Shown here piece by piece: positions 15,127 to 23,632 of a stretch of DNA of 64,000 nt. The DNA lies in assembly GCA_963749365.1 (NCBI GenBank), contig CAVVME010000003.1, forward strand, positions 682,001 through 746,000. Reading direction: 5' to 3'. The notes beneath the pieces are model-generated. The model was not told where the DNA came from, ran no database searches, and worked only from the letters and a program-made list of their open reading frames with translations. The position numbers and the translations under genes were made by a program. This DNA is from WHSW01 sp963749365. GTDB taxonomy: Bacteria > Actinomycetota > Thermoleophilia > Solirubrobacterales > 70-9. The first letter of the stretch is position 1, and every line of letters starts with the position of its first letter.

Positions 15127-16065
15127 TTATTCGCGCGGCTCGAGCCCGGTCCGCGTGTAGGCGCCGAGGATGTCAGCGCGCAGGTAGCCGAGTCGCTCCA
15201 GGCGCGCGAGCGCGATCGCCGCGTCGCGCGGCGCCAACCCGCGCGCGGCCGCGGCCCGGTCGACTGTTCCCGCTCCCGCTCCGACCGCGTCGAGGAGCTC
15301 GCGCAGCGCCGGATCGAGCGCCGGGCCCGGGCGCGGTCGCGGAGCCCGCTTGAGCGTCGGGGCGCCGGCGCCGAGGCCGATCCCGAACAGGAGGTCGAGT
15401 ACGTCGCGCCCGTCGCGCACCAGGTGAGCGCCGTCCTTGATCAGGTCGTTGGCGCCCTCGGCGACGCGCACCCCGAGCTGCCCGGGCACCGCGCCGACCG
15501 AGCGACCGAGCTTCGCCGCCAGGTCCGCGGTGATCAGCGACCCCGAGGGTTGGGCCGCCTCGACGATCACGACCACCGAGCCGAGCGCCGCCATGATCCG
15601 GTTGCGGGCCGGGAATCGGTGCCGGTGGGGCGCCGACCCCGGCGGGTGCTCGGAGATCGCTGCCCCGCGGTCGAGGATGCGGCCGTAGAGGTCGCGGTGT
15701 GAAGGCGGGTAGACGACGTCGGGCCCGCCGGCGAGCACCGCGAGCGTGATCCCACCCCCGGCGAGCGCGCCACGGTGCGCGGCGGCGTCGATCCCGCGCG
15801 CCATGCCGCTGACCACGGTCACCCCGGCGTAGGCAAGCTCGCACGCGAGACGCTCGGCGGTCTCGATCCCGTAGGAGCTGGCCTGGCGGGCGCCGACAAT
15901 CGTCACGGTGGCGCCGTGGTCGAGACCCTCGACCGCCTCCCGCTCGCCCACACCGTGCAGGATCGGGCGCTCGGCCTCGGCGAGGTTGCAGAGGCAGGCC
16001 GGGTAGGCGGGCGAGCGACGGTCGATCGTCCAGGGACCGGACGGCACGGAGGCGGTGGCGCTCAC
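15127..16065 (-). CDS. dprA: DNA-processing protein DprA
   Basis: DprA loads RecA on incoming single-stranded DNA during natural transformation. The 312-residue product has the Rossmann-like DprA core: VTIVGARQASSYGIETA, VVSGMARGIDAAAHRGAL, LAGGPDVVYPPSHRDLY, FPARNRIMAALGSVVVIVEA, SGSLITADLAAKLGR. A C-terminal winged-helix-like segment (about 245-310) follows. The GTG start at 16065 overlaps the comM stop by 4 nt, so the two are translationally coupled, the usual pairing. Confidence 0.93.
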   Translation of the reverse strand: MSATASVPSGPWTIDRRSPAYPACLCNLAEAERPILHGVGEREAVEGLDHGATVTIVGARQASSYGIETAERLACELAYAGVTVVSGMARGIDAAAHRGALAGGGITLAVLAGGPDVVYPPSHRDLYGRILDRGAAISEHPPGSAPHRHRFPARNRIMAALGSVVVIVEAAQPSGSLITADLAAKLGRSVGAVPGQLGVRVAEGANDLIKDGAHLVRDGRDVLDLLFGIGLGAGAPTLKRAPRPRPGPALDPALRELLDAVGAGAGTVDRAAAARGLAPRDAAIALARLERLGYLRADILGAYTRTGLEPRE

Positions 16066-17546
16066 CGCGAGCGCGCCTCACGGCGACGCAGGGAGAGCGC
16101 CTCCTCGACGTCGCCGACCGAGACCTCCGCCCGCGCGCCGAGGTCGGCCAAGGTGCGGGCGAGGCGGATCACCCGCCCGCGGCCCCGACCGCTGAGGTTC
16201 CCCGAGGCTCCCGCCGCGGCCAGCAGGCGCTCGATCTCGGGATCGATCCTGATCTCCGACGGCGCCAGCTGCGCATTCGAGCGGTCGTCACCGGTCCGCT
16301 CGCGCTGACGCTCGCGGGCGGCCAGGACCCGGTCGAGGACCGGGGTCGAGGCCTCGCCACGGTCGGCGAACGACCCCAGGTCGGGCTGCTGGACCGCAAG
16401 CGAGATGTCGACCCGGTCGACCAACGCTCCGGTCAGCTTCGCCTCGTAGGCACGGATCGCACTCGGATCGCAGGTGCATGAGCCCGAGAGGGCGCCGCGC
16501 CCGCACGGGCACGGGTTCGCCGCCGCAATCAGCTGGAAGCGGCAGGGGAGCTCGACGGAGTAGCGCGCCCGGACGAGCCTGATCGAGCCATCCTCGAGCG
16601 GCTGGCGGAGCGCCTCGAGGGTGCCGCGACCGAACTCCGGCAGCTCGTCGAGGAAGAGGACGCCATGGTGGGCAAGCGTCACCTCCCCGGGTCTCGGCGG
16701 GGTGCCGCCGCCGATCAGCCCGGCGGTCGAGATCGTGTGATGCGGCGCCCGGAACGGGCGCCGACCCGCCACCGCGTCGCTGACCGGGCGTCCGCAGGCG
16801 CTCGCCACTCGCGCGGCGTCGATCGCCTCCCGCGGGCCGAGCGGAGGCAGAATCGAGGGCAGCCGCCGCGCCGCCATCGACTTGCCCGCTCCCGGCGGGC
16901 CGCTGATCAGCAGGCTGTGCCCACCGGCGGCTGCGACCTCGAGCGCCCGTCGCAGTCCCGGCTGGCCGCGCAGGTCGGCGAGGTCAGGCGGCTCAGCGCC
17001 GTTCGAGCTCGCGGTCAGCGGACCGGGTGAGCTCGGCTCGTCCTCGCCGCCCAGCGTGCGAAGCTGCGCCAGCCGCGCGATCGGGACCACCCCCGCGCCC
17101 GACGCGAGCGCCGCTTCGGGCCCCGAGTCCGTCGCAACCGCGATCCGGATCCCGGCGCGGCCCGCCGCTTCGGCCATCGCCATCGTCCCGGGAACCGGGC
17201 GGATCGAGCCGTCGAGGGCAAGCTCGCCGGCGAGCGCCAGATCGGTGAGCGCGTGCTCGGGAAGCTGGCCGGTCGCGGCGAGGATCGCGGCGGCAATCGC
17301 GAGGTCGAAGCCCGGCCCCGCCTTGCGCAGGTCGGCGGGCGCCAGGTTCGCCGTGATCCGCTGCTGGGGATACTCGAAGCCGGAGTTGACCAGCGCCGCC
17401 CGGACCCGCTCACGGGACTCGCGCACCGCGGCGTCGGGGAGCCCGACGAGGGCGAACGAGGGCAGGCCCGCGCGGACGTCCGCCTCGACCCGGACCTCGC
17501 GCGCCTCGACGCCGAGAAGCGAGAAGGTGCACGCCACCGCGAGCAT
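16062..17546 (-). CDS. comM: YifB/ComM-family Mg-chelatase-like AAA+ ATPase
   Basis: ComM is a hexameric helicase that aids branch migration in transformation. The 494-residue protein begins MLAVACTFSLLGVEAREVRV (ATG 17546; longer reading has no homology). An N-terminal LonB-like ChlI domain follows, then the AAA+ module: Walker A ISGPPGAGKSMAARR, Walker B GVLFLDELPEF, sensor and arginine motifs, and the C-terminal Mg-chelatase domain (NLSGRGRGRVIRLARTLAD). Between the two halves is a low-complexity linker with SSNGAEPPDLADLRG. The gene precedes dprA with a 4-nt overlap. Confidence 0.92.
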   Translation of the reverse strand: MLAVACTFSLLGVEAREVRVEADVRAGLPSFALVGLPDAAVRESRERVRAALVNSGFEYPQQRITANLAPADLRKAGPGFDLAIAAAILAATGQLPEHALTDLALAGELALDGSIRPVPGTMAMAEAAGRAGIRIAVATDSGPEAALASGAGVVPIARLAQLRTLGGEDEPSSPGPLTASSNGAEPPDLADLRGQPGLRRALEVAAAGGHSLLISGPPGAGKSMAARRLPSILPPLGPREAIDAARVASACGRPVSDAVAGRRPFRAPHHTISTAGLIGGGTPPRPGEVTLAHHGVLFLDELPEFGRGTLEALRQPLEDGSIRLVRARYSVELPCRFQLIAAANPCPCGRGALSGSCTCDPSAIRAYEAKLTGALVDRVDISLAVQQPDLGSFADRGEASTPVLDRVLAARERQRERTGDDRSNAQLAPSEIRIDPEIERLLAAAGASGNLSGRGRGRVIRLARTLADLGARAEVSVGDVEEALSLRRREARSR

Positions 17547-17638
17547 CGGGCGACCGTAGGGGCGCTCGGCGCGCGGATGGCGCACCCAGAGTCACCGACT
17601 CGACCCAATCGGCGCACAACGGGCGCGTCTCCCGGGTC

Positions 17639-17644
17639 TAGCGT
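17639..17644 (+). promoter_or_regulatory. Candidate -10 (TAGCGT) for yraN
   Basis: TAGCGT lies 8 nt before ATG 17653 with no Shine-Dalgarno sequence, consistent with leaderless transcription. Confidence 0.35.
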
Positions 17645-17652
17645 CGGCGACG

Positions 17653-18039
17653 ATGAGCGCCGCGCGCCAGCAGCTCGGACGAGCCGCCGAAGACCTGGTC
17701 GCGGTCGGGCTCGAGCGGGCGGGCTGGCTGATCGTCGCCCGCAACGTCCGCCCGGCCGAGGTGCGCGGGGAGATCGACCTGATCGCGCTCGACGGCGCCA
17801 CGCTGGCCTTCATCGAGGTCAAGGCCCGCCGGGCGGGCTCGGCGCTCGGCCCCGAGACCCCGGCGATGGCGGTGAGTCCGCGCAAGCGGGCCAAGCTGCG
17901 CGCGCTCGCCGCCGCCTGGCTGCGCGAGCGCGGCTATGACGTCCCGCGCCATCGCAACCTGCGGTTCGACGTGGTCGGGTTGCGAATCGACGGGCGCGGC
18001 CGGGTGATCGAACGTGAGCACATAAGGGGTGCGTTCTGA
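17653..18039 (+). CDS. YraN/UPF0102 family nuclease-like protein
   Basis: A 128-residue UPF0102 protein with the restriction-endonuclease-like core: GRAAEDLVAVGLERAGW, then VRGEIDLIALDG and LAFIEVKARR, which hold the Asp and the E-x-K of a PD-(D/E)XK fold. It ends with LRFDVVGLRI. Members are usually near rnhB, dprA and comM, as here. The biochemical role is still not settled in the family. It is the only plus-strand gene in this minus-strand block and converges with rnhB. Confidence 0.88.
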   Translation: MSAARQQLGRAAEDLVAVGLERAGWLIVARNVRPAEVRGEIDLIALDGATLAFIEVKARRAGSALGPETPAMAVSPRKRAKLRALAAAWLRERGYDVPRHRNLRFDVVGLRIDGRGRVIEREHIRGAF

Positions 18040-18043
18040 GTCG

Positions 18044-18808
18044 CTAGGCGAGCTCGAGCTGCGAGTAGGCGATCGAGGCGAACGAGCGGCGGTGGATCGC
18101 TGAGGGTCCGTTGGCAACGATCGCCGCCCGATGCTCGGGGGTGGAGTAGCCGACATTGCCGTCGAAGCCGAAACCCGGGTAGGCACCGGCGATCCGGTGC
18201 ATGTAGCGGTCCCGGGTCACCTTCGCGATCACCGAGGCCGCCGCGATCGCGGCGCTGCGCGCGTCGCCCTCGATCACCGCCTGGTGCTCGACCCGGCATT
18301 CGGGGACGCGAAACCCGTCGGTGAGGCAGACGGCGCCCGGGACGGCGACCCGCTCGAGGCTGCGGGCGAGCGCGGCGAGGTTGGTCACGTGCAGCCCGCG
18401 TCGGTCGATCCCGCGCACGCAGCGAACCGTCACCGCGACCCGCGCCGCCGCCCGGACGACCACCGGGTAGAGCTCCTCGCGCTGCTCGACGGTGCGCTGC
18501 TTGGAGTCGTCGAGGTCGCCGAGCGCCCGGCGATCGCGCACCGCGAGCCGCTCGTAGTCGAGCAGCACAGCAGCCGCGACCAACGGCCCGGCGAGCGAGC
18601 CTCGTCCGGCCTCGTCGGCCCCGGCGATGAAGCGGGCGCCGAACTCGCGGTCGAAGCGAAACAGCTTCGCCGCCCGGCGTCGCCGCCGGCGGGCGGCGGC
18701 CTTAGAGGAGGCCGATTCGGTCCGGCGGCCAGTAGGTGAAGAAGGCCTCGCCGATGAGCCAATCACGGGGGACCGGTCCCCAGTAGCGGCTGTCGTCGCT
18801 CGCCCCAC
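18044..18808 (-). CDS. rnhB: Ribonuclease HII
   Basis: RNase HII removes single ribonucleotides and RNA primers from DNA. The catalytic motif GADEAGRGSLAGP and the second acidic site LDDSKQRTVEQ are present, with AASVIAKVTRDRYM and FDGNVGYSTPEHRAAI near the C-terminus. The start is uncertain. ATG 18808 overlaps the lepB 3' end by about 107 nt. An in-frame GTG near 18763 would still overlap by about 60 nt, and the conserved domain begins only near 18660. The region between is Arg-rich and low complexity. Confidence 0.85.
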   Translation of the reverse strand: MGRATTAATGDRSPVIGSSARPSSPTGRRTESASSKAAARRRRRRAAKLFRFDREFGARFIAGADEAGRGSLAGPLVAAAVLLDYERLAVRDRRALGDLDDSKQRTVEQREELYPVVVRAAARVAVTVRCVRGIDRRGLHVTNLAALARSLERVAVPGAVCLTDGFRVPECRVEHQAVIEGDARSAAIAAASVIAKVTRDRYMHRIAGAYPGFGFDGNVGYSTPEHRAAIVANGPSAIHRRSFASIAYSQLELA

Positions 18809-19325
18809 GGTTGTCGCCCATCATGAAGTAATGGTCGGGCGGGATCTCGATCTCCTCCGGGAAACTGCAACCGCCAAGCCCCCGACAGGGGCGGATGTAG
18901 TCCTCGGGCGGCGGCTTGACCCCGTTTACGATCGGGATCCCGTCGACGATCCGCAGCCGGTCGCCGGGCCCGGCGACGACGCGCTTGATGAAGTTCGTCT
19001 CGGCCATCTCGGGGGTCGGCTCGGGACAGGCCTGCCCGGCCCTGCGCTCGGGTCGCTGAACGCCGCACTGATTTCCGCGCTCGGCCCCGGCCGGAGGATG
19101 GAAGACGACGACGTCACCGATCTCCGGGTCGCCGCCGAGCCGAAACGAAAACCGGTTGACGAGCACCCGCTGGCCGACATCGAGGGTCGGCTCCATCGAC
19201 GGCGAAGGGATCTGGTACGGCTTGACGATGAAGGCCTGGATCCCGAGCGCGAGGCCGATCGCGAGCGCGACGATGACGACGAGCTCGAGGAGCGCGCCGC
19301 GCCCCGTTGTCGGCTTCGGGATCAG
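18702..19325 (-). CDS. lepB: Signal peptidase I, probably using a CTG start codon
   Basis: SPase I cleaves secretory signal peptides outside the membrane. The frame shows an N-terminal membrane helix (LLELVVIVALAIGLALGIQA), the nucleophile Ser in IPSPSMEPTL, the general-base Lys in NFIKRVVAGPGDR and the GDNRGASDDSR box. The first ATG (19196) would remove the helix and the catalytic Ser. No ATG, GTG or TTG exists upstream before an in-frame stop near 19407. The CTG at 19325, overlapping the rplS TGA as CTGA with GAGGA about 9 nt before it, is the best start and gives 207 residues. Confidence 0.82.
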   Translation of the reverse strand: MIPKPTTGRGALLELVVIVALAIGLALGIQAFIVKPYQIPSPSMEPTLDVGQRVLVNRFSFRLGGDPEIGDVVVFHPPAGAERGNQCGVQRPERRAGQACPEPTPEMAETNFIKRVVAGPGDRLRIVDGIPIVNGVKPPPEDYIRPCRGLGGCSFPEEIEIPPDHYFMMGDNRGASDDSRYWGPVPRDWLIGEAFFTYWPPDRIGLL

Positions 19326-19954
19326 GCCCGGTCTTCCTCGGAGTCCGCGGCTTCGTCGTCCGCGTCCTCGTCGGCCTCGGGCGCCGCCTCGGCGTCCTCC
19401 GTGACCTCAGGCGCCTCCTCGGCGTCATTCGCGGGCTCGGCCTCGGCCTCGTCGGCGACCTCGGGCGCCTGTTCGGCTTCGGCGGGCTGATCGTCCTCGA
19501 ACTCCTCGGGCTCGGCCGCAGGCACCGGCTCGGCCTCCTCCTGCGCGACACCCTCCGAATCGACCGCGGCCGCCTCCTCGGAGTCCTGGAGCACGAGGTC
19601 GTCCTCGATCCCCCAGCGGCGCTCGGCGACCCTCGCCCGCTTGCCGACCCGCCCCCGCAGGTAGTAGAGCTTCGCCCGCCGCACGTCGCCCCGCGCGACC
19701 ACTTCGAGCCGCTCGATCTTCGGCGAGTGGACGGGAAAGGTGCGCTCGACGCCGACGCCGAAGGACTGCTTGCGAACGGTGAAGGTCTCGCGGGCGCCGC
19801 TGCCCTGGCGCGCGATCACGATCCCCTCGAAAACCTGGGTCCGCTTGCGGGTCCCCTCGATGACTTGGAAGTGGACCCGGACGCGGTCGCCCGACTCGAA
19901 GCGAGGGACCTTGCGCAGCTGGCGCTGCTCGATGCTCTCGATGATCGTGCTCAT
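19322..19954 (-). CDS. rplS: 50S ribosomal protein L19 with a long acidic C-terminal tail
   Basis: L19 sits at the 30S-50S interface. Residues 1-115 are a normal L19: MSTIIESIEQRQLRKVPRFE, SGDRVRVHFQVIEG, QVFEGIVIARQG, SFGVGVERTFPVHSPKIE, AKLYYLRGRVGKRARV. The usual length is about 115. Here a further ~95 residues follow, almost wholly Glu, Ala, Asp and Pro, predicted disordered and strongly negative. The tail ends directly at the lepB start. It is read from the same frame without interruption, so it is not an obvious frameshift artefact. Confidence 0.93.
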   Translation of the reverse strand: MSTIIESIEQRQLRKVPRFESGDRVRVHFQVIEGTRKRTQVFEGIVIARQGSGARETFTVRKQSFGVGVERTFPVHSPKIERLEVVARGDVRRAKLYYLRGRVGKRARVAERRWGIEDDLVLQDSEEAAAVDSEGVAQEEAEPVPAAEPEEFEDDQPAEAEQAPEVADEAEAEPANDAEEAPEVTEDAEAAPEADEDADDEAADSEEDRA

Positions 19955-20020
19955 GGAAAAGCGCGGGACCGACGGCCCGCGCGGGCGTCAGATAGTAGAC
20001 AACTCGACGGTGAGCGGACG

Positions 20021-20689
20021 CTAAAAGCCCCCATCCTGGGCGCCCTGGCTGCGCTCGCGGCGCCACTGCCTGACCCGCTCGTGATCGCCGGAGAGCAGCA
20101 CCTGCGGCACCTCCCAGCCGCGATAGCTCGCCGGACGGGTGAAGTGCGGGTATTCGACCGCCCCGCCGAGCGCGGCCGAGAAGGATTCCTCGACGACGCT
20201 GTCGGCGTGGCCGAGCGCGCCCGGCAGCTTGCGCAGGACCGCGTCGGCGATCACCATCGCCGCCACCTCGCCGCCGGAGACGACGTAGGGCCCGATCGAG
20301 ATCGCCTCGTCGGCGAGATGCCGGCGCACGCGGTCGTCGACGCCCTCGTAGCGTCCGCAGAGAAGCGCCAGGTGAGGCTCGGCGGCGAGCTCGGTTACCA
20401 GCCCGTCGTCGAGCGGGCGGCCCGCCGGCGCGAGCAGCACGATCCGCACCCCCTCCCGCTGCTCGCCGTAGACGGCCTGCAGGGCGGCGTCGACGACGTC
20501 GACGCGGAGCACCATTCCTGCGCCGCCGCCGTAAGGCGAGGCGTCGACCTGGCCGGCACTGAGCGGGGTTGAATCGCGATAGTCGAAGTAGCGCAGCTCC
20601 GAGCCGTGCTCGACCGCGTTGCCGACATGGCGCTGGCTCGCGAACCACTCGAACCAGTGTGGGAACAGGGTGAAGGTGTCGAGTCGCAC
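20021..20689 (-). CDS. trmD: tRNA (guanine-37-N1)-methyltransferase
   Basis: TrmD methylates G37 of tRNAs using AdoMet and protects the reading frame. The 222-residue SPOUT protein shows FTLFPHWFEWF at the N-terminus, DASPYGGGAGMVL, LLCGRYEGVDDRV (the knotted AdoMet site), ISIGPYVVSGGEVAAM, and HFTRPASYRGWEVPQVLLSG. It is slightly shorter than E. coli TrmD. It follows khpA by 15 nt. The usual rimM neighbour is absent from this locus. Confidence 0.94.
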   Translation of the reverse strand: MRLDTFTLFPHWFEWFASQRHVGNAVEHGSELRYFDYRDSTPLSAGQVDASPYGGGAGMVLRVDVVDAALQAVYGEQREGVRIVLLAPAGRPLDDGLVTELAAEPHLALLCGRYEGVDDRVRRHLADEAISIGPYVVSGGEVAAMVIADAVLRKLPGALGHADSVVEESFSAALGGAVEYPHFTRPASYRGWEVPQVLLSGDHERVRQWRRERSQGAQDGGF

Positions 20690-20704
20690 GCGGGCGGCGC
20701 GGGT

Positions 20705-20941
20705 TCAGTCCTCGACGATCTCGACCATAACCCGGCCCGCGTCCTCTGCGGTCGCCGCGGCCTTGGCGATCGTCCGGATCGCGTTGGCGACCCGGCCGTC
20801 GCGACCGATCACCCGGCCGAGGTCGTCGTCGGCGACGCGGACCTCGAGCACCGTGGCGTCGTCCTCCTCGAGCTCAGTCACCCGGACGGCGTCAGGCTCG
20901 GCGACGAGCGCGCGGACCAGGAACTCGACCAGGTCGCGCAT
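20705..20941 (-). CDS. khpA: KhpA-type KH-domain RNA-binding protein
   Basis: A 78-residue protein consisting of one KH domain, with the GxxG-type loop VIGRDGRVANAIRTI (about 43-57). KhpA binds RNA, in other Gram-positives together with KhpB, and influences cell division. Its position directly after rpsP is the standard one. ATG 20941 is 8 nt downstream of the rpsP stop, so it belongs to the same transcript. Confidence 0.9.
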   Translation of the reverse strand: MRDLVEFLVRALVAEPDAVRVTELEEDDATVLEVRVADDDLGRVIGRDGRVANAIRTIAKAAATAEDAGRVMVEIVED

Positions 20942-20949
20942 TCGGCGAG

Positions 20950-21201
20950 CTAGGTGCCCGAGGCGTCGATTCCCTTGGTGCGCAGCAGCGTCGCGACCGT
21001 GGGAGTCGGCTGGGCGCCGTGATCGAGCCAGTGGCGGGCGCGGTCCTCGTCGACCACGATCACCGACGGATCGGTCTGGGGGTTGTAGTGGCCGATCGTC
21101 TCAATCGTGCGCCCGTCGCGCGGCGAGCGCCGGTCGGCGACGACGATGCGCCAGTTCGGGTTCTTTCGCGAACCCACCCTTCTCAGCCTGATTCTCACCA
21201 T
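20950..21201 (-). CDS. rpsP: 30S ribosomal protein S16
   Basis: The 83-residue product has the S16 pattern MVRIRLRRVGSRKNPNWRIV, VADRRSPRDGRTIETIGHYN, and ARHWLDHGAQPTPTVATLL. Length is normal. It is the first ribosomal gene of the rpsP-khpA-trmD-rplS set and follows ffh by 33 nt. Confidence 0.95.
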   Translation of the reverse strand: MVRIRLRRVGSRKNPNWRIVVADRRSPRDGRTIETIGHYNPQTDPSVIVVDEDRARHWLDHGAQPTPTVATLLRTKGIDASGT

Positions 21202-21234
21202 CCGGCCGCGAGAGGTTAGCGGGCCGGCATCGGC

Positions 21235-22572
21235 TCAGCGCATCCCCTTGAGCAGCTGCTGGGGGTCCGGCATCTTGCCGCGGGCGAGCTGGGACATCAT
21301 CTTGCGCATCTGGGAGAACTGCTTCACGAGCTGGTTCACCGCCTGGACCGTCGTCCCCGAGCCCTGAGCGATCCGCTTGCGGCGCGAGCCGTCGATGAGC
21401 GCCGGGTTGGCGCGCTCGGCCGGGGTCATCGAGAGGATGATCGCCTCTAGCCGGTCGAGCTCGCGCTCGTCCATGTCGACCTCGCGCAGCTGCTTCATCG
21501 TCTTGCCCATCCCCGGCATCAGGCCGAGGACGTTCTGAAGCGGGCCCATCTTGCGCACCTGGCGCATCTGGGCGAGGAAGTCCTCGAGCGTGAACTCCTG
21601 CTTTCGGATCTTGCGCTCGAGCTCGGCCGCGCGGTCGGCGTCCGAGACCTCCTCGGCCCGCTCGATCAGTGACAGCACGTCCCCCATGCCGAGGATCCGC
21701 GAGGCCATCCGCTCGGGGTGGAAGCGCTCGAGCTGCTCGATCCGCTCGCCGGTCGAGGCGTAGAGGATCGGCTTGCCGGTCACCGCGCGGACGGAGAGCG
21801 CGGCACCGCCGCGGGCGTCACCGTCGAGCTTTGTCAGCACGACGCCGTCGAAGTCGATCCGCTCGGCGAAAGTCTCGGCGACATTGACCGCGTCCTGGCC
21901 GGTCATCGCGTCGAGCACCAGGAGCACGTCATGCGGCTTGGTCCGCTTGCGGATCGCGGCCAGCTCGTCCATCAGCGCGTCGTCGACGTGCAGCCGGCCG
22001 GCGGTGTCGACGATCAGCACGTCGAGTCCGGCCGAGCGCGCCTGCCCGAGCGCCCACTCCGCGATCTCGACCGGGTCGCGCTCGGTCCCCTGCTGGAACA
22101 CCGTCGCGCCGCTGCGCTTGCCCATCGTCACCAGCTGGTCGACGGCGGCCGGGCGCTGGGTGTCGCAGGCGGCGAGCGCGACCCGCTTGCCGTCGTCACC
22201 GAGCTGTTTGGCGAGCTTCGCGCACGCGGTCGTCTTGCCCGACCCCTGCAGACCGGCCATCAGGATCACCGTCGTGCCCGACGGCGCAAACGCGAGCTCG
22301 CGGCCGGCGCCGCCCATCAGCGCACCGAGCTCCTCGTTGACGATCTTGACCACCTGCTGGCCGGGGTGCAGGGAGTCGAGCACCCCGGCGCCGAGGCAGC
22401 GCTCCTTGACCTGCGCGGTGAACTGCTTCACGACCTTGAAGTTGACGTCGGCCTCGAGCAGCGCGAGCCGGATCTCCCGCATCGCGCGGTCGACGTCCTC
22501 CTCGCTCAGCTTGCCGCGCGAGCGGACCTCGGCAAGCGTCTCCTGCAAGCGGTCAGAGAGCTGGTCGAACAC
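21235..22572 (-). CDS. ffh: Signal recognition particle protein Ffh
   Basis: Ffh binds signal sequences on ribosomes and pairs with FtsY at the membrane. The 445-residue protein has an N-terminal helical domain, the G domain with P-loop GLQGSGKTT (about 106), DTAGRLHVDD, TKLDGDARGGAALS, and a methionine-containing M domain (GPLQNVLGLMPGMGKTMKQL, QMRKMMSQLARGKMPDPQQLL). The start is GTG 22572. It lies 10 nt downstream of ftsY. Confidence 0.95.
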   Translation of the reverse strand: MFDQLSDRLQETLAEVRSRGKLSEEDVDRAMREIRLALLEADVNFKVVKQFTAQVKERCLGAGVLDSLHPGQQVVKIVNEELGALMGGAGRELAFAPSGTTVILMAGLQGSGKTTACAKLAKQLGDDGKRVALAACDTQRPAAVDQLVTMGKRSGATVFQQGTERDPVEIAEWALGQARSAGLDVLIVDTAGRLHVDDALMDELAAIRKRTKPHDVLLVLDAMTGQDAVNVAETFAERIDFDGVVLTKLDGDARGGAALSVRAVTGKPILYASTGERIEQLERFHPERMASRILGMGDVLSLIERAEEVSDADRAAELERKIRKQEFTLEDFLAQMRQVRKMGPLQNVLGLMPGMGKTMKQLREVDMDERELDRLEAIILSMTPAERANPALIDGSRRKRIAQGSGTTVQAVNQLVKQFSQMRKMMSQLARGKMPDPQQLLKGMR

Positions 22573-22582
22573 GGGCCTGAGG

Positions 22583-23572
22583 CTACTCGGCGAGCAGCGC
22601 GGTGGCGAACTCGGAAGCGTCGAAAGGGCGCAGATCGTCGAGCCCCTCCCCCACCCCGATCAGCTTCACCGGGATCCCGAGCTCGCCGGTGATCGCGAGC
22701 GCGATGCCGCCCTTGGCGGTCCCGTCGAGCTTCGTCAGCACGACCCCGGTCAGCTCGACCGCGTCGGCGAAGGCGCGCGCCTGGCGGAGCCCGTTCTGGC
22801 CGGTGGTCGCGTCGATCACGATCAGGGTCTCGTGCGGAGCGCCCTCGAGCCGCTTGCCGGCGACCCGATGCACCTTGGCGAGCTCCTCCATCAGGTTGCC
22901 GTGCGTGTGCAGCCGGCCCGCCGTGTCGACGATCACGACGTCGGCGTCACGGGCCTCAGCGGCGTCGAGCGCGTCGAAGACCACCGCGCCCGGGTCGCCG
23001 CCGGGGTTTCCCTTGACGATCTCGGTGCCCGCGCGATCGGCCCAGGTCTCGAGCTGCTCGATCGCCGCCGCCCGGTAGGTGTCCGCCGCGGCGACGATCA
23101 CCGTGATCCCGAACCGCTCGCGCAGGATCGCGGCCAGCTTGCCGATCGTCGTCGTCTTGCCGGTCCCGTTGACGCCGACGACCGTGATCACCGCCGGCTT
23201 GACGGTCAGGTCGAGCCGAGCCGGCTCGGACCCGGCGAGCCCGGCCAGCAGCTCGACCAGCCGCGCCTGGATCGCGTCCGGCTCGGTCATCCCTCCCTCC
23301 TCGACCTCGCGCTCGAGTCGGCCGACCACCTCCGCGGTCGCCGGCGCTCCCACGTCGGCGAGGATCAGCGCCTCCTCCAGGCGCTCCCAGGTCGCCGCGT
23401 CGAGCTGGTCGAAGAGGCTCGCCGAGAGCTCGGCCCGGAGAGCGGTGCGGCTCTTCTGGAGCCGATCGCGCAGCCTCGCGAAGACGCCACCCCCGCCTGC
23501 CTGTCCGGCCTCACTGGGCGCGGGCGACCCCTCCTCCCCGCCCGGAAGGGCGATCAGCTCTTGCCAGTCCAT
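22583..23572 (-). CDS. ftsY: Signal recognition particle receptor FtsY
   Basis: FtsY is the membrane-associated SRP receptor GTPase. This 329-residue form has a short glycine/acidic N-terminus instead of a long A domain, then the N domain (VFARLRDRLQKSRTALRAEL) and the G domain: VVGVNGTGKTTTIGKLA, AADTYRAAAIEQLETWADRA, DTAGRLHTHGNLMEEL, and TKLDGTAKGGIAL. In many bacteria smc precedes ftsY directly. Here two SnoaL-like genes separate them. Confidence 0.95.
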   Translation of the reverse strand: MDWQELIALPGGEEGSPAPSEAGQAGGGGVFARLRDRLQKSRTALRAELSASLFDQLDAATWERLEEALILADVGAPATAEVVGRLEREVEEGGMTEPDAIQARLVELLAGLAGSEPARLDLTVKPAVITVVGVNGTGKTTTIGKLAAILRERFGITVIVAAADTYRAAAIEQLETWADRAGTEIVKGNPGGDPGAVVFDALDAAEARDADVVIVDTAGRLHTHGNLMEELAKVHRVAGKRLEGAPHETLIVIDATTGQNGLRQARAFADAVELTGVVLTKLDGTAKGGIALAITGELGIPVKLIGVGEGLDDLRPFDASEFATALLAE

Positions 23573-23632
23573 CGAGCGGGCACCCTAACGACGAGTAGGA
23601 GTCATGGAACGGCCAGACCGCCGTCTACTGGC

